A stretch of DNA of 64,000 bases, from the NCBI GenBank assembly GCA_033032175.1, contig CM065322.1, forward strand, positions 11,532,001 to 11,596,000, given 5' to 3'. Under the pieces are notes generated by a model, which had not been told where the DNA came from, did not search any database, and saw only the letters and a program-made list of their open reading frames with translations. Positions 23,535 to 35,722 of this stretch are shown one piece after another. Every line of letters begins with the position of its first letter. Position 1 is the first letter of the stretch. A program made the position numbers and the translations under genes. This stretch comes from Saturnia japonica (taxonomy: Eukaryota; Arthropoda; Insecta; Lepidoptera; Saturniidae).

Positions 23535-24350
23535 TCAAACGTCTTCTTTACCCTGATGATCAAATGTTACTTGTATATTCGGCTAAAGATTTGCAAGCGA
23601 TGGTGACCATTATGTATGAAGCTTTGGAAAGAAAAGAAAAGTAAATGCAAAGAAGACGAAAGTTTCGGTGTTTGAAAAGGAAGAGAACATGACAGAAGTA
23701 TGTGTTCGGACTGATGGCGATGAACTGGAACAAGTAAGTGAGTTTGTATACTTGGGATCGATGTTTACTAGGGATGGAATGTGTGAGAGTAATATAGGAA
23801 GGAGGGTAAATGCCGGTAATATGGTGATTGGAGCGTTGCAGTCCTTTATGAGCAGCTAGAATTTCTTTGAAAGCTCGTTTGGCTGTGCATAGAGGAGTGT
23901 TGGTTTCAACACTCATGTACGGAAGTGAAAGCTGGGTGTGGCAATAATCATGAAAGTAAAATAAAATTGCAGTAGAAATGATAGCGCGAAGAAGTATGTT
24001 AGGAGTGAAATTGAGTGACAGGATAAGAAATAGTGTGATAAGAGAACTTTGTGGTGTGAAAGAAGATATAGTCACACGGACTGAGAAAGGGAGGCTTAGA
24101 TGGTTTGGGCATGTTGAAAGGATGAATAAAAGAAAAATGACTAAACAATTTTATAATGCGAATGTGAAAGGAAACGTTGGAATAGGAAGATCTAGACGAA
24201 CGTTCATCGATCAAATCGAGGACGTTCTGAAGAAAGGTCAGGTCAAGAGTACTCTAAACCGACGAGCATGCATGAAAAGATTAATGAATGTTGAAGAAGT
24301 GAAAGATGTATGCCAGGATCGTAGCAGGTGGAAGGTCGTGGTCTCTGCCT
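23535..24350 (+). pseudogene. LINE reverse transcriptase C-terminal half, frameshifted
   Basis: Several frames together give the end of the RT palm with the YADD box altered to YPDD (LLYPDDQMLL), then the EVSEFVYLGSMFTRDG segment. After a frameshift the tail follows, with SVIRELCGVKEDI and RLRWFGHVERMNKRK. These are hallmarks of a widespread animal LINE type (YLG...G, then RWFGH..RM). The 5' two thirds, including the endonuclease, are missing. It is inactive. Confidence 0.75.
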
Positions 24351-24399
24351 ACCCCGTTGTACAGTTATTCTGCTATCATATCGTTATTTAATAAAATTA

Positions 24400-25420
24400 T
24401 CTAAAAATAACAACAAAATATTATTATGTTATACTTATAAAACAAAAAGTTATAAAGTAACGTTCACTGTAAATATTACATTAATAAGTAGGTAGACATA
24501 ACAAATATTACGAATCATCAAAATAATTGTTTTGCAAAGCGATAGAGGTAAACGAATGTTTTCATTACCCGAATTAGATGTCGTAACAACAATTATCACA
24601 ACAGTGACACGGACACAACTCTGAGTCACATCTTCAGAATAATCGCGTGTGTAGCAAGGCATTACAAGCATCATTGGGCAATGAACTTGTTCCGTTTTAA
24701 ATCGTGACTAAGTCATAGAGACGCAGAATTACACTAACTTGTTTAACATAACAAGATAAATATTTTAAACAAAATATTGAAATAATCATATTGTTTTTGA
24801 TTTGTTGTAGTGTTTCTAAACAAAAAAAGTATAATAAAACCATTACATTATTGGTCTCATAAAAACCCTTTTATTTAATTTTCCACGAAAAATGAGTACT
24901 TAATGTATTTTATAAATAAAACAAATTACACTACCCATTGACACAATGATAGAAACATTTAAAAAAAAATCTTATATACCCTCTTAATACTTCTCGTACA
25001 CACTAATAGTTCTAACAATGAGAAACTGAACGAGATTGTAATTTAGTTTCATAACAATAATTTATAAAGTTTACCACAGTTTATAGGTTATCCCTCGCAC
25101 TTTAATTTTGCATATTAAATACATGTTTTATTGTTCCATAAGGAAATAAAGATAATTTTCTGCATAGGTTATTCCTTCACTTAGCATATTTATACCGTTT
25201 TCGCATCCCGTTTAGTTACAGTCATGTCGTGTTAATTTTGTCTGTCTATTATTATGCCGTTGTTCAATGTTCAAAATACGTCTTCTTTTGTTCACAGTTA
25301 AATGTACTTGTCTGATATATTATTCTCTATTCCATTGAATTTATATTATGTTAGTATGATAAAGAGTGTCAAAACATTCCTCATTTGATTAATTAGATTG
25401 AAAATGTTTTATTTTATTTT
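24400..25420. other. no gene recognised
   Basis: AT-rich DNA. No motif found in the short frames. Confidence 0.45.
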
Positions 25421-25429
25421 TTAATGCCA

Positions 25430-25690
25430 AAAGGGTTGCAAATAAGCTGACGACCAACCTGGTAGACGGATACTGTCGCCAATAGGTATTTTAAACATCC
25501 GGGTATTACTGAGTTGCTGACTTTGGAGATGGAATTTCAGTCCCTTTTTAAACCCATTCCACCACTTTAGCGTACGTGGCAAGAATGTTCTAGAGAAACT
25601 TAGTGTTGTCGCGATTCGGTTAGATTTTAGGGTGTGCGGATGAGCAACCAGCCAGTGGCAGAAGGTGTAAGTGTTGGAACGGTGATGAGC
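25430..25690 (-). pseudogene. LINE C-terminal fragment
   Basis: The minus-strand frame reads HPHTLKSNRIATTLSFSRTF then LPRTLKWWNGF and FKKGLKFHL. This matches the pattern 'P.R......F.PRT..LWN.LP....' near the end of many insect LINE proteins. The LP dipeptide is lost and both ends are truncated. Confidence 0.55.
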
Positions 25691-25807
25691 GCACCATACC
25701 CAAAAGTTCCTCAAAGCACTCTCCTTTGTACATGTGGTAGAACACACTGTTATATTATTTATCTGGAAGATAATCTTATTTAATATCTGCTTTATATTAT
25801 TCATCAT

Positions 25808-27930
25808 AAGTTCATTTGATTTACCTTATTATTGTTTTGGTGTACTATTCTTTTATTTCCAGGATACAATTAATGATAGGTTATGTATTGATGCGTTTAG
25901 ATATTTATAACTTGATAATTTTGTTTAATAACAGCTTTGTTAATATTTTAGGTTCGTATTGTTTACATTGCAATATTATGACAATCTCTGTCATTGATAA
26001 TTCTTTGATAGTAATAGAGCATGCGCAACTAGGAGTTTCTCAGGTTTAGACAAATATTCTATCCAAGTTCTAGTTTAGCAACCAATCTATGATTAGATTT
26101 ATTTTTAATTTTAAAATAAGAAAAGTCTAGTAAGATGAAATTTTGAATTCAAACGAAAACAAAAGGTCACAAAAAGGAGGATGACAGATTCTTCAGGATG
26201 GATCTGATCATGTTTTATTGATTGTACGGCAGACTTTGAATCGTAGTAAGTTTATATAATATTTATCAAATGTTTTAATAGAAACCAAATTATTGTACAA
26301 CAGACCTGGGAGTCGAAAAGATAGTTTATTTTATAACATATTTATAATTTTAATATTAATATGGGTGAAATACCCTTTGTCAAAACGACAAATACTTACT
26401 GAACATTGAAAGAACACTACCGGGAAAGTATCAACTGGATTTTGTATTTATAATACAAATAATAACTTTTCCTTTTACATATGAGGAAATCTCAATAGAT
26501 AAGATATTTGGTGCTGCGTCGTCTGCTTGAGCAGTGTATCCTGATACGGCCTACCCCGTGCTGACTTCTATTCTAGATCCTAGGCAAGGATCTCTACGCT
26601 GAGCTGTCGGAGCAAGAAGAACGTCTCGGTTATGGACATTAAAATTGTGTAATAATAATTTGTAAAACCGCTATATTAACTGAAAATTGTAAGGTATGCT
26701 GGAAATTTATACATAACTATCCTAAATTAAATTATAATCATAACAACACGGAAGAGACTCGATGTCTCACCGAAGTTCTAAGGGGTCTAGACCGAATGTT
26801 AGATAGGGATTGTCGATAATGCGAATAGCTAGCCCCTGTACACGGAGTCAATGGGAGAAAGTTGCTAGCCAGCAGTATCAGCCCTAATGTGCGTACAATA
26901 CACGCATGTGAGGACGTACTTGAGTGTTGGGTAAACTTATATTGTAGTATTTTGGTAAAGATGCAATAACATAGAGCTACACGATCAATATTTTTATTGT
27001 AACTATGTAGAGTATCGTAGCATCATGACTTCACTGTACAAGACGGATTTTTTTTTTCACGGACTTCTATTCTACTGAATATATCAGTCCCATTGTACCC
27101 AATCCATACCAGCATCAAATCAAGAGTGTCGCCGATGAGCCAGCACTACCAGGTCGTACAACATCTTGGCTTCATCCGAACACGGTTCCGCCACAAGATA
27201 GGATAGTTTAGGTACTGATCTACTGTAGATAAAATGTTAGTTTTTTTAGTTTTTATTGACTGATCCATAGTTTTTAGATTTTTTTATTTCAGTTTTGTGA
27301 ATCCTGCTTTCGTAATTTAAATATCGCCTGAAATTCAAAGGATGTGACACGTTTACATTGAAAAAAATTTTTTTTAAAGATGTTAAGTTTTAATTTTATA
27401 AACTTTTACTATTAACCATAAACATTAACTAGGTATATGAAGTAATTTAATCTATACCAATAACGTAAAAGAATACGTATCATGTATGTCGTATAGGTAT
27501 ATAATAACTTGAGTTAACTACGTGCTTAAAACACGAACAGAAGTTTTTTGCATAATTAGAGATTATAAGCACATATCTGGTTCACACATGGCTGCCTCAA
27601 AGTTTTTTATATACTATAACCCACTAATGACTACCGTCTATTAAAACATTGTCTACTAATGCCTATAAATAAATCCAATTAATATGGTTAAGTTTAGGTA
27701 ATTGTTAATTATATAGTCAAGTGATAAACTGTTATAATTGGATCTGAGAAAATCATGTGTGCTTTTCCATATTCAATATACCAGATAAAAATAATAACAT
27801 ACATGTGTTCAACAATTTTACATTACACAATATAACATGTGGTCATAGTGACAAATTTATATTTTTTGACATTAATGTCAAATGTCATATAGTGAGACTG
27901 ATGATACTGCAAATAATAATAATATTTTTT
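25808..27930. other. no gene recognised
   Basis: AT-rich DNA. A GC-richer patch at about 26510-26640 looks like an old repeat, but I could not match it elsewhere in the window. The open frame 25816-26049 is hydrophobic low-complexity sequence and is not supported. Confidence 0.4.
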
Positions 27931-27940
27931 TTAAACCAAT

Positions 27941-29340
27941 GAATATGACAAAGGGGACGTACATTACAGTATACCATCAAAACATTAATCGCTTCTCCGG
28001 CAAAATATTAGACTTAGAGTTATTATTAGAAAGAGAGAGACTAGATATATTATGTTTTACAGAAACTTGGCTTAAACCTGATAAGATGTTATTTGCTGTA
28101 CCACACTTTACAGTTGCTAGTATTTATAATCGAATGACCCCTCTTAGGGATCCTTGGCTAAAATCGGCGTCTCACAGGGTTCGATATTGGAACCGTGTTT
28201 GTTTTTAGTATATATAAATGATCTACCCCTAATGGTTAAGAACTGTGCTAACATTTTTCTTTTTGCAGACGATACATCACTTATATTTCAAGTGAAAAGA
28301 AAAGATTTAGAGGTTAGGCATGTAATAATACTTTATTTAAAATATCAGAATGGTTTGCTTTAAAGAATCTATAGTTAAATGCAAACAAAACAAAATGTAT
28401 CAGATTTGCCTTACCCAATGTACAACGTGTTGAAAGTAATATTAAGATAGAAGAGAACATAGTAGGCATGGTTGATAATACTGTATTCTTAGGTATCACA
28501 CTAGATGCAAAATTACAATGGGGGTCTTCAGATTAAAACCTTGGCAGGGAAATTAAGCTCCGTTTCATACGCAGTGCGTAAGATTCGCCAGTCAAGTGAT
28601 ATTACTACAACTACTGCTAGGCTGGTCTACTTCGCTTACTTCCACAGTTTAATGTCCTACGATATTTTACTGTGGGGTTCAGCAGCTGAGGTAGATACCA
28701 TATTTGTATTACAAAAACGGGCAGTTCGAACAATTTATGATATGGGACCACGCGAATCATTGAGGAATAAATTTCAAGAATTTAGTATCTTAACTTTGGC
28801 TTCCCAATACAGCTTGGAAAATATAAGGTATGTTCGGAAAAATGAAGATAATTTTGAATTTGTAACTAACACACACAATTTTAATACTATAAAATAAAAT
28901 GATAATATAAAATAAATATAAATTAGTCATTCCGTCTTTTAGACTTAGTAAAACATACAAAAGTTTTTTAGGTAATTGTGTTAGGTTCTATAAAAACTTC
29001 CTAAGAACATTACCGATTTGCCGGATAATAAGTTCAAGAATCATGTTAAGCTGGTTTAATTGTCGAAGGGGTATTATAGGGTGGTTGATTACGTGAATGA
29101 TGGTGAAGGCTGGATGTGATTTCCTCTCTGTACATCTACTGAAAATGAAAATAACTGTACTTATATAATTAAATACTGTAAAACCAATTAAAAAAAAGAT
29201 AATAAGATGTTGATAAACCCGATCGAGTTTCTTATCGGTTCTTCTCGATGGCTGGGATGTTTTCCAAACCGGTGGTAGTGTTTTGACATTCATAAGTGCT
29301 TTCTTGGGGCCTAAATTGAATAAAAGATATTTAGATCTTG
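27941..29340 (+). pseudogene. internally deleted non-LTR retrotransposon, family L1
   Basis: The N-terminal part (27941-28145) has the endonuclease signature VYHQNINRFSGK ... LDILCFTETWLK. An internal deletion near 28148 joins it to the reverse transcriptase: GVSQGSILEP, YINDLP and the catalytic FADDTSL. A stop near 28375 is followed, in other frames, by the C-terminal domain, with KTLAGKLSSVSYAVRKIR and LKRAVR-like segments. A 3' region to about 29340 follows; parts of it recur on the minus strand at 20455 and 21275. It is a Jockey-like LINE by domain order and is inactive. Confidence 0.8.
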
Positions 29341-29344
29341 ACAA

Positions 29345-29604
29345 ACATCAAGAACATGCATTTATAGAAAATATGGAACGCGCATTTGGAATAGTTTAGA
29401 CTAAATACCATAACACATACTACTTGTTTGTCATTAACGCGACATGATAAATGTAAATATTTTATTTATTAATCACCATGAAAATTTAACAGGACGGTAG
29501 GTATAATACGTAATGATACAGTAAAATAATTTTCCTGTATTGAAACAAGTAGGACAGAAAAAAATAGTTTACACAATATAATCTGTAACAAATAATAAAG
29601 CTCA
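29345..29604. other. no gene recognised
   Basis: AT-rich spacer. Confidence 0.4.
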
Positions 29605-29830
29605 GTTTTTTTTGTTTGAACGCGCTAATCTCTGGAACTACCGTTCAGATTGGGAAATAAATCTGTATTTTATAGCTTATTTAACGAAGAAGATTAAAAC
29701 GCTATCTAATACCACGCTACGATCCTTAGGAGCGAAGCGGTGACCATCAACGTCAAACAATCTGGTAATATGTAGGCAATGTATGAAATAAGCATGTACA
29801 ATCCGAATTTAAACTGCGGGACATATGTAG
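29605..29830 (+). repeat. Helitron-like family B fragment
   Basis: It begins 'aacgcgctaatctctggaac' and contains 'aggagcgaagcggtgaccat'. It is truncated before the CTAGT end. Confidence 0.5.
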
Positions 29831-31049
29831 CTAGACAAATAAAAAAAAAATTAGAGTTACCACTTACCAGACGGGTTCAAAGGAACTCATGACTAACGGA
29901 ATCAAATCGGCAACGTGTTTTATAAGTAAATTATTAAATTAATTAATTCTACACAAAGAGATATCCTTAATAGTTATTATAAATAATGAACACTTTGTAT
30001 TAATAATTATGGTCTTAATATAGATTATATAAACATGAAGAAGGAAAATCAATATAATATAACAACTTACTTGTAAACGAAGTCCGTTACAAAATAATAA
30101 CGACACTCACAATATTCATAAATTTAAACACAGATTTATGTCACACAGTTTTAACAAAAAAATAGGTTAAGAAGTCAATGTTTGAGGATTTGGTTAAAAA
30201 AGAACGATATTTTGAAGCAGACATGTACAATCCACACACTGATCTGTGAATTACTGATGACGCGAACTCAGAAGAGAGCGAAGCGAAGTGAGTTGCGCGC
30301 GCGCGCGCCGCACCGGTCGAATATATCAACCAATTTACGAAAAGTCATATATAACTATCACATTCCTATTACATCTTTAACTTTATTTTCGATAGATTAA
30401 AGATCATAAATGATTTAAAACATGCTCTAGTTATTATGTTAATATTTTTCTCCAGATGCACGGCCGTCTATTCACATTTCTTTTAAGTTGAGAGAAAAGG
30501 CGAAAGGACACCAACGCAATTTGCTTGTACCACATAAGTTATGATCTCAGAAGCTAAACAATAAAACTGCGATTGTTAACACTGTAATCATGAATCCGAT
30601 AGTGATAGCAGGATCTATTTATGTTATATTATATAAGCCTCGAACATTCAATGGCGAAATAATTGTATATTTTTGCAAGTAATTTTCTTTACATGACAAT
30701 ATTCAATATTGTTAAAATTTCATTAAAGCATACACGGAAAAAATTGTAACAAAAATATGGAATTAATTATAATAACAAGAACAATAACAACGAAACAAGA
30801 ATAATTCAAATATATTAATAAACAAAGAAGTTATAGCGGGACATCCTTAAAAAAATACATTCGAATTGATAACCTCCTTTTTTTAAGTCTGTTAAAACTG
30901 GTCAGAATAAAAATTAAACTCAAAGAAGACTACATGTGGCAGAGATGAAAATGGATAATGTGTAGTATAACTACAAAGTATAAAAATGAGGAATCATTAT
31001 ATTAGGGGGTGTATGAACAATTAAAAATAACATCAGTCACAGAGAAGTC
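29831..31049. other. no gene recognised
   Basis: AT-rich DNA apart from an alternating GC run (gcgcgcgcgcgc) at about 30295-30308 in a CpG-rich patch. The frames overlapping it on both strands are composition artefacts. Confidence 0.45.
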
Positions 31050-31235
31050 GTGAACTACGGCAACAGCCCAAGCCGAGGTTCGGCCACCTTGGCACCTTTG
31101 AGAATATTGCCACGCTTTCGCGACTGAGTGAGTGCCATAAGCGCTCGCCCCCAAGACAGAGTGAAGCTGTAAAAGCCGCCTAAGGCTTCAGGGCTCTTAT
31201 GGATAACAGTATAGTCAGTTCTAAAAAAAAGGGTG
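31050..31235 (+). repeat. SINE family E, longest copy
   Basis: It runs from 'ggcaacagcccaagccgagg' to 'cagtatagtcagtt' plus an A tract. The reverse copy at 57945-58140 covers the same length, and the copy at 35373 is 5' truncated. The A-rich 3' end and the 11-bp target duplication seen at 35.4 kb indicate LINE-driven retroposition. Confidence 0.7.
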
Positions 31236-33180
31236 CTAAGGACATCTCATGAAGAGAAGTCATATAAGTAGATGAATGTCAAATATGTAAGTGAACGGAT
31301 ATAGGACTAGAGAAAGACTGAAGAAGGTAGGTATGTATGGTTTTTGTGAAGAATGATATGTGTATAAAAGTTTTGAATATTGAGATGACAGCTCATAGAA
31401 AGTGGAAGAGAAAAACATGTTGTGCAGACCCTACTTAAGTGGGATAAAGGGTAAGAAGAGCAAGGTTGGAAAAAATTAATTAATTCATTCATGTACATTT
31501 TTTTTTCTCAGTCATTTTGACAGAGTGGTAGTGGTCATGAAGTGTTATCAGGGACCGTTGACATTTGCTTCACGATATCTCTCCATCTCATCGGCCGTTA
31601 ATCTAAACTTAATTTGATAGGTCCACCACATGGGTGCCCTCCATATTCCCCTGCAAAACCAAGCGCTCCAAAGTACCCCGTTGCTTTGTCGTCACCACAG
31701 ATCAGTAAAACATGGAAAATCTGGTTCGGGGGCGGGTTGAGTGCGAACGCATCAGGCCTAAATTTGGCTTGATGCTGATTTTTGTTTGTATTTGAAATTC
31801 ACACCGTGAACGAGTACACATCTGTTGATTTTAGACAAAATGCCACGTTGTTCAGTGTTTGTTTGTAAAAAAACCAGTTGTAATGTGAATTACGTTATAG
31901 ATGCCATCTCATTCCACACGTAAATACTAAAAAAATATCGTTTTTATTATAAAAATCAGCAAAACATCATTTAATGTCAGGACGCGAGACATGCCGGAAG
32001 AACTTAATCGTGCGTTCAAGTACTTACCTTCAAAAAAATGCGTCTAATGAATGTAATACATATTTTAGTGTAGGCAATTTTTTATACTTCTTTTATAACT
32101 ATCGACATTTTTATGAGGAATAAATTAATTTTTCAAATTATAATATAGCCCATGTTACTCGCTGATACTGTAACTTTATATTGGTTAAAGATTTTTTTAA
32201 ATCGGTCGAGTAGTTTTTGAGGTTATCCATTAAAAATAAAAAGCAAACAAAAAAAACTATGAAATCTTTCCTCTTTGTAATATTGGTATAGATGATCATC
32301 AATGTATATCAAATAAAGTCCAAGATGTGCGTCAAGTTTTGATGGAACGCATCCGGAACAATATAGAGAGAAAAGTCTGGTAGGGCACCTTGGTCTCAAC
32401 ATGTCCGATCAGGGTGTCTTCCATGCTATATTGTGCAATCCTGGCAGTACTGACAACCTTTCGGCATACAACTTCATTGGTTATTACTTCAATTAAAATG
32501 CGTTAATTCAACGGCCGACGAAACCCAAAGGGCTATAAAATCAAGGAAATTATTTTAAATATCAACAGTGCCGGCTGTAATTATTCCAGCGCTCCAGGCA
32601 AAATATTGTTTTTTATGTCCGGATCGGATTTAACCTAAAAACAGCTTGACTGATTTTTAGAAATGTTGTACACGAGAAATTTAGATTCCTCAATTAATAG
32701 TCTACAGGATTTGTTAATCATTTTTTTTTTTTTTTTATATTACGAGACGAAATTAATTACTACCTACTGTCTATCATGCGCGTGGTCGCCGCGCCGCGCC
32801 GCGCCGGGCACCCCTTGTATATTAATGTAATAATAAACACTATGGTAGGCAAAAAGTGTCGACTATTTTTTTTATTTCAACATGAAAATATGTTAATATA
32901 AATATTAAGAATTCTCAAGAAAAAACAACCCGATTAAAAAATTGTAAAACTCGCTAAAATATTTATTTTGTAGGGGGGTCGCTTTCGATTATTTTTTTCA
33001 TTATCAAAGTAGTTTATGTACTTAATTATATGTTTTTGAGCGATATGTAAATGTAAAAATGACACAACAAATATGAAACAGCTTGTGTATAAAAAAAACC
33101 TAATTGAATTATTATTAGTCATAAAACAACCAAAACAATAATGAAATATTAGTACAATACACAGACTTGAAAAGAATCCT
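31236..33180. other. no gene recognised
   Basis: AT-rich DNA. 'ctatcgacatttttatgagg' at about 32099 recurs near 46495 and marks an old repeat. A GC-rich tandem 'gccgc' stretch lies at about 32785-32805. A short frame near 31840 begins with cysteine-rich sequence (PRCSVFVCKKTSCN), reminiscent of a THAP start, but has no continuation. Confidence 0.4.
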
Positions 33181-33395
33181 ACTGTATAATTCTACTATTA
33201 TTATAAAGGCGAAAGTTTGTGAATGTGTTTATATGTTTGTTACTTCTTCACGCCCAAACGGATGTACCAATTTTGATGAAATTTGATATGGAGGTAACTG
33301 ACACCCTGGATTAAAACATAGGTTACATTTAAGGTTTTTTTATAAGGTGTCGTTTAAATTAGACGCGTGTGTAACCGCAGGGCACAATTAGTAAT
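33181..33395 (+). repeat. Helitron- or SINE-like repeat fragment
   Basis: It contains 'acccggatgtacc.attttg'-type sequence (cccaaacggatgtaccaatt) and ends with 'gtaaccgcagggcacaatta', a mutated form of the GGGCACAGCTAGT terminus. Similar sequence is at 38640-38825. Confidence 0.4.
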
Positions 33396-33699
33396 TAATA
33401 TAAACAAATTTTAGATCAGGTGGAATAATAGTTTGACTCGCTGATATTTAAAGTACCTACACTGATGGAGTGCACAAATATGTAAACTTGATTAAAATAG
33501 CACAATCATTTTGGAAGATAAACATATTTAATAACGGCTTTTTTAACGTAGTATCAAACGCAATTTTCTTGTTTTGTACTACCGTCTAACGCCTGATTAA
33601 TTATTAATACACAGTATCACCAAAAGACTATGAACAATTAATTGCTATGCACTATACATAGTTTTTCGTAATAACTAAACAGCTACTGTAGTTTATGAA

Positions 33700-33835
33700 C
33701 TACACTAGCGTATTGCCAACTTTGAACCCTCCTACCTCAAGGAACTCTGGAAACCGTACACGACGAAAGAACACAACACAAGGATTTTTTGAATACGATA
33801 TTCCACTGCCAGTCGAAGTGCCCCAAATACAGAGA
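33700..33835 (+). repeat. interspersed repeat, family C fragment
   Basis: It shares 'actagcgtattgccaacttt', 'ctctggaaaccgtac' and 'ccactgccagtcgaagtgcc' with 45250-45380. Confidence 0.5.
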
Positions 33836-34038
33836 AACCGAAGTTTCTCGTTGTTTTATTATTTTAAAAATAGGTGTATATTATCCAATACCAGCCTGTA
33901 AGTGTCCACCACACCAGCCCACGACGAACTGCCATTTAAATCGCCTAAAAATCAATAGTTCTATAATTTTACCCAACAGCGAAAAAGAAGCGTCATTTTT
34001 TACCGAGCGTATGTATGTATGTATGTATATATGCATGT

Positions 34039-34551
34039 CTAGCTGTGCCCGCGGCTTCACTCACGTGGACTACAGAATGCCCGCACGAATCTTGCTCCCC
34101 CATTCCCGGCTATTTTAAAGACAAAAATGCTTATTGTGGGTGTTTCTTAGAAGATAGAAATGCACTCTCGTGGATTTTTTGTAGGTTTTTTTAATGTCTA
34201 CAATTATGTAGTACATTAATTTGATATATCTCTTATGGTTTACTCAGCGTAAGCCATTTAAGTACCCGAATTGATTTACCATGACCAGACTTTTTTATTT
34301 GTGCGGAACCCGAATTCTTTTTCTAAAATAAATGTAGCCTGAGTTACTCCCTATAAAATCAGCTATTTACCAGTGAAAATGCCGTCAAAATCAGTCCAAC
34401 CGTTTCGGAGGTTACCCGGAAAAAACAGACAGATAGATAAAAAACTAAAAAATGTTTTTTTTTTTTTGTTATATTAGGTGTTTTGTCATTGAGTAAATAG
34501 CTGTTATTTTGAGATTACAAACAGACACTTCAGTTTTATTAATATAGAAGA
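34039..34551 (-). mobile_element. Helitron-like element, family A copy
   Basis: It is nearly full length on the minus strand. The 3' end is CTAG at 34039 (plus-strand reading ctagctgtgcccgcggcttc). The 5' end lies at 'attaatatagaaga' near 34551. All landmarks are present and it is the cleanest copy of the family in the window. Confidence 0.7.
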
Positions 34552-35092
34552 TGTCTATTTCTTTGGCACTCTCTGTAGCCTAAACGGCTTGTTAGATTTT
34601 AGCATTACGCGGTGTCGTTAGATTCGTCTTAATTGTGGGAGTGACATAAACTATAAAGTATTTCAGTACGACGTCTGGGAATTACATAAAAAGAAAAATA
34701 TAAATAAATAATTGTTTTGTTTTTGTTGCAGTAGGGTTTTTTTGTTTCCCTTTTAATAATTTAGCTGGTAATTTAGCAAGTGGTATTACAAAAACACTTC
34801 TCAAAGTTCAAGTTTCTTTTACCGTCAGCTTACCAATTCAGATCACTAAATATATATACACATATTCTTTCCTTCCTCCCAAGAGGCATAGATATGTATA
34901 CAATATGTTGTAGCGACATCTACATAGCGACATCTATCGAGCCATATACGACGCATTCTACATCGCGCTAAAGAAATTAACTCTTCAATTGAGTATATAT
35001 ACAAGAACCCGACTACAACCGTTGGGCAGCTGCCCGCCTGACATAACACCCGCCTGGTCGGAGGATCCTCCCTTTGCAATAGTCTTTTTACA

Positions 35093-35258
35093 CTGGTGAC
35101 CCCGACTCACTGGGGCATCACCGCAGACAGTTCCGACTCACCGTGAACTATGCGGCATCTGGTTCCGACTCACTGGAACATTCCACCGGCCCGGCAAGCA
35201 TCACAAGATGTATGGACGACTCAACCTGCTATCGTCCTCCGGTCTCGGAGGGGAGTGA
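35093..35258 (+). other. internal region of the TRIM element
   Basis: A non-coding stretch from the primer-binding site to the purine tract. It carries three spaced copies of the core CCGACTCAC (near 35103, 35132 and 35166), each echoing the bases after the primer-binding site. The interior may therefore have grown by duplication of that site. Confidence 0.6.
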
Positions 35259-35372
35259 TGTAGCGACATCTACATAGCGACATCTATCGAGCCACATACG
35301 ACGCATCCTACATCGCGCTATAGAAATTAACTCTTCAATTGAGTATATATACACGAATCCGACTACAACTGT

Positions 35373-35470
35373 TCGACAAGTCCGGTGAAGCTGTAAAAGC
35401 CGCAGCGGCTATGTTTTTTTGATAGGGCCCCTAAGGCTAACAGTGTAGTCAGTTAAAAAAAAAAAAACAA
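35373..35470 (+). repeat. SINE family E copy inside LTR2
   Basis: A 5'-truncated SINE ending in 'gtgtagtcagtt' plus a poly-A run. The 11-base target duplication ACAACTGTTCG stands before and after it. Removing it restores an LTR collinear with LTR1. Confidence 0.8.
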
Positions 35471-35548
35471 CTGTTCGGCAGCTGCCCGCTAGACATAACA
35501 CCCATCTGGTCGGAGGATCCTCCCTTTGCAATAGTCTTTCTACAATGT

Positions 35549-35722
35549 ATTAAAAAGCCCGTCGAACCCGAAAATTTTATTTATTATGAAAATAAAAATG
35601 TTATTGCGATTTATAAATTAACATATTTAGTTTTAGTTCCCCTACAATTTAGCAAATTTTAAAAACGTGATAACACCTTTGCCATCCTCGGCGCGGCGCG
35701 GCGCAGCAGTACGTTTCATCGT
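35549..35722. repeat. interspersed repeat, family F copy
   Basis: It shares about 170 bases with 56085-56300, including 'ttattatgaaaataaaaatg' and 'ttattgcgattt', and a GC-rich end (ccccggcgcggcgc in the other copy). It abuts the truncated end of the LINE at 35723. Confidence 0.6.

Larger units (their letters stand above)
34909..35544 (+). mobile_element. TRIM-type miniature LTR element with ATGT target duplication
   Basis: LTR1 (34909-35092, 184 bp) and LTR2 (35259-35544, interrupted by a SINE) both start TGTAGCGACATC and end CTTT(T/C)TACA. Four bases ATGT flank both sides (34905-34908, 35545-35548). A primer-binding-site-like TGGTGACCCCGAC starts one base after LTR1. A purine tract GGAGGGGAG lies just before LTR2. 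The 166-bp interior has no coding capacity, so it would depend on proteins of another LTR element. A 4-bp duplication suits a Ty3/Gypsy-type integrase; this is inference. Confidence 0.85.

Noticed and set aside
25816..26049. 77-codon hydrophobic plus-strand frame
   Set aside because: AT-driven Ile/Leu/Tyr composition, no supporting signals.
30182..30400. 72-codon frame across a GC alternating run
   Set aside because: It overlaps a minus-strand frame of equal quality and has a composition artefact (Arg/Ala repeats).
31840..31890. Second THAP-like start (PRCSVFVCKKTSCN)
   Set aside because: No downstream tryptophan, CxxH or proline motif follows; at most a tiny decayed fragment.
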